Assembly (NCBI GenBank): GCA_009702525.1
Contig: WLHW01000053.1
Location: 1-8,440, forward strand
DNA length: 8,440 bases
DNA from: Actinomycetota bacterium
Lineage (GTDB): Bacteria; Actinomycetota; Actinomycetes; Nanopelagicales; Nanopelagicaceae
Direction of reading: 5' to 3'
Below, piece after piece: positions 1-5,326 of the stretch; the first letter of the stretch is position 1; every line of letters begins with the position of its first letter. The position numbers and the translations under genes are program-made. The notes under the pieces are model-generated. The model was not told the DNA's origin, ran no database searches, and saw only the letters and a list, made by a program, of their open reading frames with translations.

Positions 1-647
1 AGCAATTTAAAACGCTGTGTATTTAGTCCAAGTACTTGCACGCGCAGTTCATTATCGCGCAGCGCGGCAAATACACGCCCTGCAGAGCTTTCAGTAACCC
101 ACCAAATAACGAGGTAAGTGAAAATCATGGCAGCTAAGGCGGTCCAATATATGTACTTCGTGTTGACCACGCTTATCCAGAACTGCGGGATCAAATTTGA
201 ATTTAATGCGATTCCATTTTCTCCACCAGTTAAATTAAAAAAGTTACGCTGAATAATTACATGGCCAGCTTCACCAAAGGCCAAGGTAACCATTGCAAAT
301 GTAATACCTGAAGTTCGAAGAGATGCCGCACCTACGAGTAATGCAAGTATCGCGCTGACGGCTATTGCGATCAGCGATGCAACCCACCAAGAAACCACTT
401 CGTGGTTAATTAAAATACATGTTACATATACACCCGTTGCAAAATAGAGTGCGTGACCAAATGAAAGCAGACCCGTGAAACCAAAGAGCAGATCATAAGT
501 AAGGGCTAAGCCACCCCAGATAAATGCAACTGCCATAGTTTGCTGTAGTCCGGGTCGACTTAATGGATTGTTACCGAGAATAGGCGCAAGGGCAAGGAGC
601 GTAACAAAAACTCCAAGTAAAGGCCGTGAATATTTCCAACGCAACAT
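1..647 (-). CDS. livM: Branched-chain (HAAT-type) amino acid ABC transporter permease LivM, 3' end cut by window edge
   Basis: This is the second inner-membrane permease of a HAAT-family importer, which pairs with LivH to form the translocation pore. I translated the first 215 codons by hand; the C-terminus lies outside the window. Family landmarks are visible: GLLSFGHALYF at residues 59-69, LRTSGITFAMVTLAF at 110-124, LTGGENGI at 139-146, and the cytoplasmic ATPase-contacting loop GRVFAALRDNELRV at 190-203. Hydrophobic stretches at about 10-25, 38-56, 60-80, 86-108 and 168-184 fit membrane helices. The ATG (647-645) overlaps the livH stop by one base (TAATG), and a GGAAAGG purine run lies just upstream inside livH, so translation is probably coupled. 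The LivM family is clear; whether the ligand is leucine, isoleucine or valine is not shown by the sequence. Confidence 0.93.
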   Translation of the reverse strand, partial: MLRWKYSRPLLGVFVTLLALAPILGNNPLSRPGLQQTMAVAFIWGGLALTYDLLFGFTGLLSFGHALYFATGVYVTCILINHEVVSWWVASLIAIAVSAILALLVGAASLRTSGITFAMVTLAFGEAGHVIIQRNFFNLTGGENGIALNSNLIPQFWISVVNTKYIYWTALAAMIFTYLVIWWVTESSAGRVFAALRDNELRVQVLGLNTQRFKL

Positions 648-1528
648 TATGCACGTACCTTTCCTAGTAGCCCTTGCGGTCTAATAAGTAAGACAACTGC
701 TAATAAAATTACCACAACAAAATCACCTAAGCCCGTTGCATAATAATTAGCAAACTGTTTAATAATTCCAATTAACATGGCCGCCAAGAAGCTGCCGGGT
801 ACTGAGCCCATGCCACCAATCACTACTACGATAAAACCGTAAATTAAGTAGGAGCCAGCGATAAGGGGAGATACTCCGTTGGAATAGACCGAGACCAATA
901 CTCCGCCTACCCCAGCTGCAAAACCGCCCAGGAAGAAAACCGTGCTGAAAGCCTTACGGACATTGATTCCTAGGGCATCAACCATATGTCTGTTTTCAAC
1001 ACCGGCTCGAATAATTAAACCAATCCGAGTGAATTTAAGTAATGCCCAATTGCCAATCAGCAAAAGAATGGCAGTAGAAATATATATAACTCGGTCTGCT
1101 GGGATCTGAGCTCCGCCGACATCAATCGCAGTTAAAAACCACATAGGGGTGGGGAACATTCGAAGGTCGTTGCCAAACCAACCGCCCAACACTGCTCCTA
1201 CTACGAGGGAAACTCCAACAGTGACCAACGCTTGATCAATATGACGTTCATATAGTCGAGTTATTAATAACTGCTCAATAAGTAAAGCAAATAGCCCTGC
1301 GGCTAAACCTCCTACAATCATCGCCAGAATGAACTCCGGAATAGTTGTTTCAAAGCCCATTTTGCTGGCAACCCAGAAACCAACAAATGCGCCGACAGTC
1401 AGAAAACTACCGTGCGCAAAGTTGAGTACGCCCATCAAACCATAAATTAGCGAAAGTCCAGAAGCTATCAAAAAGTACAAAGCGCCTAACCCGATACCTG
1501 TGATTCCGATGAGGATAAAAGCTTCCAT
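647..1528 (-). CDS. livH: Branched-chain (HAAT-type) amino acid ABC transporter permease LivH
   Basis: First permease subunit of the importer, a polytopic inner-membrane protein of 293 residues, normal for LivH. Signature segments are LIYGLMGVLNFAHG at residues 27-40, the ATPase-contacting loop RAGVENRHMVDALGINV at 174-190, IGGMGSVPG at 237-245 and the C-terminal RPQGLLGK at 283-290. I chose the ATG at 1528-1526 although the frame stays open to an ATG at 1570. The internal ATG has GGAGGT eight bases upstream (1542-1537), overlaps the livF stop as TAATG, and gives the usual hydrophobic LivH N-terminus (MEAFILIG). The 14-residue extension is charged and merely reads the livF 3' end in another frame. 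The gene sits between livF and livM in a tightly packed operon. Confidence 0.95.
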   Translation of the reverse strand: MEAFILIGITGIGLGALYFLIASGLSLIYGLMGVLNFAHGSFLTVGAFVGFWVASKMGFETTIPEFILAMIVGGLAAGLFALLIEQLLITRLYERHIDQALVTVGVSLVVGAVLGGWFGNDLRMFPTPMWFLTAIDVGGAQIPADRVIYISTAILLLIGNWALLKFTRIGLIIRAGVENRHMVDALGINVRKAFSTVFFLGGFAAGVGGVLVSVYSNGVSPLIAGSYLIYGFIVVVIGGMGSVPGSFLAAMLIGIIKQFANYYATGLGDFVVVILLAVVLLIRPQGLLGKVRA

Positions 1529-2232
1529 TATTTGTGACCTCCACTTACGCCAAGCATTTGATGAACCCATGCTGGGTCACTTAAGTTTTCAGGTCCACCT
1601 TGGAAAATGACTCGTCCTTGATCCATAACTATAATATTTTCAGCTACTCGTTTCACTAAAGCCAGATTTTGTTCCACAAGCAACATAGTTGTTTGATGTG
1701 CAACTTTCATCAAAGCGCTTGCAACCTCAGTTACTAACTTTGGGGCCAGACCCTTGGTAGGTTCATCAACTAAGAGAATCTCATTTTCGTTTAGCAGAGC
1801 TCTCGCAATCGCCACCATTTGCTGCTGGCCACCTGATAGTGATCCGGCTAGTTGAGTAGCACGCGAATCTAATTCAGGAAAAAGTTCATAAATTGTTTTA
1901 TAGGCTTCGCCGTTGTTCTTACTACGCGAAGCCAATGCTAAGTTTTCACGGACAGATAGAGAGGAAAAAATCTCTCTGTCCTCTGGAACATAAGCCACGC
2001 CGGCTTGGGCAATCTTGTATGTAGGCGTGCCTAGAATCTGTGAGCCATTGAGTTCAATAGAGCCTGTACCTTGGTAGAGACCCATGATGCTCTTTAACGT
2101 CGTAGATTTTCCAACGCCATTGCGCCCTAGCAGCGCTGTCACCTTATGTGCAGGTACATCAAAAGTTACGCCATGCAAGATATGAGATTCACCAATCTTT
2201 ACGTGCAGATCTTTTACGGTCAATGCGTTCAT
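1528..2232 (-). CDS. livF: Branched-chain amino acid ABC transporter ATP-binding protein LivF
   Basis: Cytoplasmic ATPase of the importer, 234 residues, the normal LivF length. Motifs in order: Walker A GRNGVGKS at residues 36-43; the LivF-style Q-loop region YVPEDREIF at 81-89, with Glu rather than Gln after the proline, as is usual in this subfamily; ABC signature LSGGQ at 132-136; and Walker B ILLVDE at 152-157. The switch region reads LLVEQN, with Gln where most ABC ATPases carry His; this is typical of LivF and not a defect. The ATG overlaps the livG TGA by four bases (ATGA) and its own Shine-Dalgarno is weak, so it is likely translated by coupling from livG. It should pair with LivG as the ATPase heterodimer. 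Confidence 0.95.
   Translation of the reverse strand: MNALTVKDLHVKIGESHILHGVTFDVPAHKVTALLGRNGVGKSTTLKSIMGLYQGTGSIELNGSQILGTPTYKIAQAGVAYVPEDREIFSSLSVRENLALASRSKNNGEAYKTIYELFPELDSRATQLAGSLSGGQQQMVAIARALLNENEILLVDEPTKGLAPKLVTEVASALMKVAHQTTMLLVEQNLALVKRVAENIIVMDQGRVIFQGGPENLSDPAWVHQMLGVSGGHK
1537..1542 (-). promoter_or_regulatory. Ribosome binding site deciding the livH start
   Basis: GGAGGT, read on the minus strand, lies within the last codons of livF, eight bases before the ATG at 1528. It is a near-perfect Shine-Dalgarno and is the main reason for rejecting the upstream ATG at 1570. Confidence 0.8.
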
Positions 2233-2981
2233 AGGGCTTCACCAATATAGGCTGATTGAACGATTGGATTACTAATAACATTTTGTGGCGTGTCACAGAC
2301 AAGTAGTTCGCCATAATTTAGAACTGCTATGCGATCGGCAAGTCCTAAAATTACTTCCATATGGTGCTCAACAATTAAAACCGTTTTCTTATGTACAGTC
2401 GCAAGTGAACGAATAATTTCGACTAGCTCTGGCACGTTTTCAACGCTCATGCCAGCCATCGGTTCATCAAGCAAAACGATGTCGGATTTGGAGGCAAGTA
2501 CGATTGCAATCTCTAATCGACGTTTATCTCCATGAGATAAAGATCCTGCTCTTTGAAGCGCATAAGCGGACAACCCAACTTTTGCCAGTGAATCTTGTGC
2601 ATGTGCAACAACTTCGGTGAATTTGTAAGCATTCTTAGTTAAGTTCATCGACTTGCCTAGTGCAGCTTGAGCAGCTATACGCACATTTTCCAAACACGTG
2701 AGATTGGCAAATACACTAGATGTTTGAAAGGTCCGCGCGATTCCGGCTTTAGCACGCTCATGAGGTTGCAGATCTGTAACATTTAGATCTCCGACGAAAA
2801 TCTGCCCCCGTGAAGGTTTACGAATTCCACTGAGCAGATTGAAAAAAGAGGTTTTTCCTGCGCCGTTGGGTCCAATAATTCCAAGCGTTTCATTCGGCTT
2901 TACGGAAAGTGTTATTCCGTCCAGAATTTTAGCTCCGCCTATATCAAGCGATAGATCGGTAACGTTGAGCGCTGAAATCAA
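2229..2981 (-). CDS. livG: Branched-chain amino acid ABC transporter ATP-binding protein LivG
   Basis: Second ATPase of the importer, 250 residues, in the usual LivG range. Walker A GPNGAGKT is at residues 37-44, the Q-loop Gln at 86 (RTFQ), the signature LSHGD at 148-152 (a variant of LSYGQ/LSGGQ), Walker B IVLLDE at 168-173, and the H-loop His at 206 within VEHH. The C-terminal YIGEAL tail is typical of LivG. The start codon is TTG (2981-2979). An in-frame TAA directly precedes it, so no longer start exists; AAAGGAG lies eight bases upstream, and the next in-frame Met is far downstream, beyond the P-loop. It is the first gene after the hairpin that follows the binding-protein gene, and its stop overlaps the livF ATG. 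Confidence 0.94.
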   Translation of the reverse strand: MISALNVTDLSLDIGGAKILDGITLSVKPNETLGIIGPNGAGKTSFFNLLSGIRKPSRGQIFVGDLNVTDLQPHERAKAGIARTFQTSSVFANLTCLENVRIAAQAALGKSMNLTKNAYKFTEVVAHAQDSLAKVGLSAYALQRAGSLSHGDKRRLEIAIVLASKSDIVLLDEPMAGMSVENVPELVEIIRSLATVHKKTVLIVEHHMEVILGLADRIAVLNYGELLVCDTPQNVISNPIVQSAYIGEAL

Positions 2982-2989
2982 TTACCTAA

Positions 2990-2996
2990 CTCCTTT
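2990..2996 (-). promoter_or_regulatory. Ribosome binding site supporting the TTG start of livG
   Basis: AAAGGAG on the minus strand, eight bases before the TTG at 2981. With the in-frame TAA immediately upstream of the TTG, it fixes the livG start at a non-ATG codon. Confidence 0.75.
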
Positions 2997-3017
2997 AATT
3001 TCTTAAGGCTTAATATA

Positions 3018-3055
3018 TAAAGAACCCCAGTGTATTTGTACACTGGGGTTCTTTA
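3018..3055 (-). terminator. Strong intra-operon hairpin between livJ and livG (attenuating terminator)
   Basis: A perfect 17-bp inverted repeat (3018-3034 and 3039-3055) with a four-base loop, starting 17 bases after the binding-protein stop codon. The stem has a GC-rich middle (CCCC/GGGG) and an A/T-rich base whose minus-strand 3' arm ends TTCTTTA, followed by TATATTAAG, a modest U-rich tract. No promoter-like sequence is obvious in the roughly 35 bases between it and livG, so it probably causes partial termination or stabilises the upstream mRNA. That would give more binding protein than membrane and ATPase subunits, a known pattern in ABC importer operons. Its exact efficiency is inference. 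Confidence 0.8.
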
Positions 3056-3071
3056 ACTTATATGTTATTTA

Positions 3072-4235
3072 TTACGCACCTACGGCAGAGATGGTCTTCT
3101 GCAATACAGGAATGTAACCTGATTCAGTCTTAGTAAGACCAACTAGGAACATTGGCTGAATAAGAAGGTGTGTAGTGGCGCTGATCTTCATCTGACCCTT
3201 AACGCCAAGCCATGACAAGCCTTCTAGCTTGCTGATCATGGTGTCGACATCTTGGTTTGGATTACCGGTAAGAGCTGCAACAATCATTTTCGCAGCATCT
3301 GCACCTGTCGAGGTGAATAGATCCTGAGTCTTCTTGTTAGCAGAGAACCATGATGCCAAGTCCATAGCTGCAGCTGACTTAGATGCACCTGCAAAGTAGC
3401 TGTTAGTCATGATTGCGCCGGTTCCCTCAAAAAGAGTTCCGTAGATATTGTAAGTAGCAGTTCCTGCAAGACCAGTAATTGGCTTCTGAGTCTTGAATGC
3501 TCCTTGAACCTTAAGTGATGTCAACATTGCACCAGCAGTTAGAGCATTTGACCATGCAATAAAGATGTATGTTCCATTGGCATCAGCGGCCTTCTTTGCA
3601 AAAGGTGTGAAATCTGATGTCGATGTTGGAACCTTGATTACATCAAATAGTGCACCCTTTGGACCCATCAAGGCCTTGGCTGCTGCGATGTTTCCATCAC
3701 CGAATGCATTATCTTCAACAAAAAGAACAACTTTCTTACCAATGATTGGCTTGATGCCAGCAAGTGGAGCTAAGTCCTGAGTTGATGAGTTACCTGAGCG
3801 GAATACATACTTATTTGCCGCTGAAGTAACTAAGTCATTCTTAGCAGGACCAGAGATGTACAGAACTTTGTTCTGTGCAGCTAGAGGTCCAAGAGTGAGT
3901 GCAACTCCTGAGGATGCTGTACCAACAATAATCTTGGTTCCGTTTCCGACCATATCTTTAAAAGTTGCAGTTGCTGATGCAGGATCGGCAGCGTCATCTT
4001 TAGTTGTGACAACAAGCTTTTGGCCATTAACGCTCATCTTGCCGCGTGTGTAGTAGTTCAAACCCCAAGCTAGTCCGTCGTTGTATGCAATTCCATAGGA
4101 ACCCAAGGCTCCTGATGATGAAGTAATAACACCAATTTTGATGTCATTTGCAGCCTGTGCAGGGGCCATGCTTGGCATGACTACTGCAGCTGCAAGAGCT
4201 GCAATTCCCAAACGTGAAAGTGAGCGTCTGCTCAT
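3072..4235 (-). CDS. livJ: HAAT-type ABC transporter substrate-binding protein (LivJ-like)
   Basis: Extracytoplasmic ligand-binding subunit of the importer, 387 residues, of the Leu/Ile/Val-binding (periplasmic-binding-protein type I) family. The mature part opens with NDIKIGVITSSSGALGSYG, the family's first strand and ligand loop. Further family features are IIVGTASSGVALTLGPLAAQ, SGPAKNDL, VLFVEDNAFGDG and a final two-domain crossover. Residues 1-28 form an export signal: basic SRRSLSR, a hydrophobic core and an AQA cleavage site before Ala29. There is no lipobox cysteine, unusual if the host is a monoderm, and the SRR start is Tat-like. The ATG at 4235 has AGGAGA seven bases upstream. It is first in the operon, with a strong hairpin after it. 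Ligand specificity is not evident; amides, urea and aromatic or short carboxylates are used by relatives. Confidence 0.92.
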   Translation of the reverse strand: MSRRSLSRLGIAALAAAVVMPSMAPAQAANDIKIGVITSSSGALGSYGIAYNDGLAWGLNYYTRGKMSVNGQKLVVTTKDDAADPASATATFKDMVGNGTKIIVGTASSGVALTLGPLAAQNKVLYISGPAKNDLVTSAANKYVFRSGNSSTQDLAPLAGIKPIIGKKVVLFVEDNAFGDGNIAAAKALMGPKGALFDVIKVPTSTSDFTPFAKKAADANGTYIFIAWSNALTAGAMLTSLKVQGAFKTQKPITGLAGTATYNIYGTLFEGTGAIMTNSYFAGASKSAAAMDLASWFSANKKTQDLFTSTGADAAKMIVAALTGNPNQDVDTMISKLEGLSWLGVKGQMKISATTHLLIQPMFLVGLTKTESGYIPVLQKTISAVGA

Positions 4236-4242
4236 GTGTCAA

Positions 4243-4248
4243 TCTCCT
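4243..4248 (-). promoter_or_regulatory. Ribosome binding site of livJ
   Basis: AGGAGA on the minus strand, seven bases before the ATG at 4235. It is a good Shine-Dalgarno that supports this start and hence the complete signal peptide. Confidence 0.75.
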
Positions 4249-4254
4249 AATCAA

Positions 4255-4292
4255 ATGGATAAGCCAATCGAGGGATAGGCTTCTTAGGGATA
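4255..4292. repeat. Three phased heptamer repeats upstream of livJ
   Basis: Plus-strand heptamers ATGGATA (4255-4261), AGGGATA (4271-4277) and AGGGATA (4286-4292) lie 16 and 15 bases apart, in the leader or promoter of livJ. Spacing near 1.5 helical turns could suit a repeated protein-binding site. The units are short, so chance is possible. Confidence 0.4.
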
Positions 4293-4306
4293 AATCTAGG
4301 CCCTAA
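4284..4306. promoter_or_regulatory. Inverted repeat, possible operator, in the livJ/hydrolase divergent region
   Basis: TTAGGG (4284-4289) and CCCTAA (4301-4306) form a perfect 6-bp dyad with an 11-base spacer. A second dyad, AATCTAG (4293-4299) with CTAGATT (4327-4333), interleaves with it. Their place between divergent genes fits a regulator site, but no regulator gene is present to support this. Confidence 0.35.
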
Positions 4307-4323
4307 CGTATGTAACTGCTAAA
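4294..4323 (-). promoter_or_regulatory. Possible promoter of the liv operon
   Basis: On the minus strand, TTAGCA (4323-4318) and TAGATT (4299-4294) are separated by 18 bases, each matching four of six positions of the -35 and -10 consensus. A transcript from here would carry a leader of roughly 50 bases before livJ. The call is weak; it rests on position and partial consensus only. Confidence 0.3.
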
Positions 4324-4340
4324 TCGCTAGATTGCTTTTT

Positions 4341-4346
4341 TATAAC
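4341..4346 (+). promoter_or_regulatory. Possible -10 element for the alpha/beta hydrolase operon
   Basis: TATAAC, preceded by a T-run. Its expected transcription start falls at or just after 4352, exactly on an in-frame ATG. This would mean either a leaderless mRNA starting at that ATG or a 90-base leader ahead of the ATG at 4442. No convincing -35 box is seen. Confidence 0.35.
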
Positions 4347-4351
4347 ACTTT

Positions 4352-4455
4352 ATGCACTCTGTGAAGAGAAACACGAGAAAACTGGGCCTGACAAGGGGTT
4401 TAGGGGTTGGCTTGGGCCGAACGTACGGGCAGACTTGGCCCATGTCCCTTCCAAC
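4352..4455 (+). other. G-rich, self-complementary leader or alternative N-terminal extension of the hydrolase gene
   Basis: This stretch stays open in the hydrolase frame but would encode a basic, glycine-rich peptide with AGA, AGG and GGG codons that are scarce in the neighbours. It contains GGGG runs (4395-4398, 4403-4406) and two copies of TGGGCC (4383-4388, 4413-4418). Both copies are complementary to GGCCCA (4437-4442), which touches the ATG at 4442. AAGGG (4393-4397) can pair with CCCTT (4446-4450), and GTTGG (4406-4410) with CCAAC (4451-4455). It may be an RNA leader that folds over the start; that is inference. It matches no riboswitch class that I recognise. Confidence 0.4.
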
Positions 4456-5326
4456 GCAAAAGACATTGGTGCAGGTCTCGGGCGGTCCACTTTCCGTTTT
4501 CCACTATGGAGATGGCACGGGGACACCAGTTCTTTTGATCCATGGAGTTACGTCATCAAACCGTGCTTTCCAAGTTTTTGCCGATGCATTAATTGCACGT
4601 GGTAAGTCACCGTTTGCCGTTGATCTGCGCGGCCGTGGTGATTCAAATAATTTACCTGGACCATTCGGAATGGCCAATCATGCACACGATATGGCAGCAG
4701 TAATTAAACATTTCGGATGGAATAAACCAGATGTTATTGGTCATTCTATGGGCGGATTTGTAACGGCAGCACTTGTTGGTTTATATCCAGAGTTAGTTGG
4801 CAACGTTATTTTTGCCGACGGTGGAGTACCACTTCCGATGCCACCTGGAATGACAGTCGAGCAGATTATGCCGTTTGTCTTAGGCCCGGCACTTGCTCGT
4901 CTTGCAATGGAGTTTGAAAGCAAAGAGGCTTACCGAGATTATTGGAAACCGCAACCAGCGTTTGCAAAAGGTTGGTCAGCGGTCATGGATGAATATGTTG
5001 ATTACGATCTTCGCGGAGAAGCACCGCATATGAAGCCATCAACTAATCCAAAAGCCGTTGAAGAAGACTCGCGCGATTTATTTGGTGATGACTTGATTAC
5101 GCGCTCGCTGCAAGGTCTAGCTAAACAGAGTTTATTCATTAAGGCTGAGCGCGGATTGCAAAATGAAGAAAATGGTCTATATCCAATGGCGGTACTGGAT
5201 TTAGTCTTACCAACGTTTCCGAAATTAAAATTGGAATTTTTAGCAGACTGCAATCACTATGACATGTTTACCGAGGCAAGTGGCGCGGAAAAAGTCGCAC
5301 AGATAATTTATGGAGTCCGCCCATGA
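4442..5326 (+). CDS. Alpha/beta-fold hydrolase (esterase-like)
   Basis: Cytoplasmic alpha/beta hydrolase, 294 residues from this start, with no signal peptide. Visible landmarks are the oxyanion segment LLIHG at 31-35, the DLRGRGDS strand-loop at 61-68, the nucleophile elbow GHSMGG with Ser102, and the catalytic His272 in CNHYDMF. The third triad member is unclear: the stretch after the sixth strand reads KAERGLQNEENGLYP (234-248), with Glu or Asn where an Asp is usual. I chose ATG 4442 because the conserved fold begins a few residues later; the alternative ATG at 4352 adds 30 atypical residues. Neither start has a Shine-Dalgarno. The stop overlaps the next ATG (ATGA), so it is co-translated with the hydroxybutyrate dehydrogenase. 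This suggests, but does not prove, a hydroxyacid ester or lactone as substrate. Confidence 0.85.
   Translation: MSLPTQKTLVQVSGGPLSVFHYGDGTGTPVLLIHGVTSSNRAFQVFADALIARGKSPFAVDLRGRGDSNNLPGPFGMANHAHDMAAVIKHFGWNKPDVIGHSMGGFVTAALVGLYPELVGNVIFADGGVPLPMPPGMTVEQIMPFVLGPALARLAMEFESKEAYRDYWKPQPAFAKGWSAVMDEYVDYDLRGEAPHMKPSTNPKAVEEDSRDLFGDDLITRSLQGLAKQSLFIKAERGLQNEENGLYPMAVLDLVLPTFPKLKLEFLADCNHYDMFTEASGAEKVAQIIYGVRP

Noticed and set aside
1529..1570. Longer livH start at ATG 1570, adding 14 residues
   Set aside because: It lies inside livF, encodes a charged non-membrane peptide and lacks the TAATG coupling. The ATG at 1528 has GGAGGT at ideal spacing and a typical LivH N-terminus.
1680..1720. Loss of the H-loop His in LivF as a defect
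   Set aside because: Gln at this place (VEQN) is the normal LivF state, so it is not a sign of an inactive ATPase.
2329..2535. Plus-strand open frame inside livG
   Set aside because: Antisense to a gene with all ABC ATPase motifs; the peptide has no recognisable pattern and there is no ribosome site of note.
3565..4053. Plus-strand open frames antisense to livJ
   Set aside because: They mirror the codon bias of the binding-protein gene and have no family features.
4395..4429. Canonical G-quadruplex in the hydrolase leader
   Set aside because: The G-runs are there, but the loop before the fourth GGG is about ten bases, so it fails the usual loop limit for a three-tier quadruplex. A two-tier form cannot be excluded.
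4352..4441. Structured RNA such as a tRNA or known riboswitch
   Set aside because: No cloverleaf or conserved riboswitch core could be recognised by eye; kept only as an unexplained leader.
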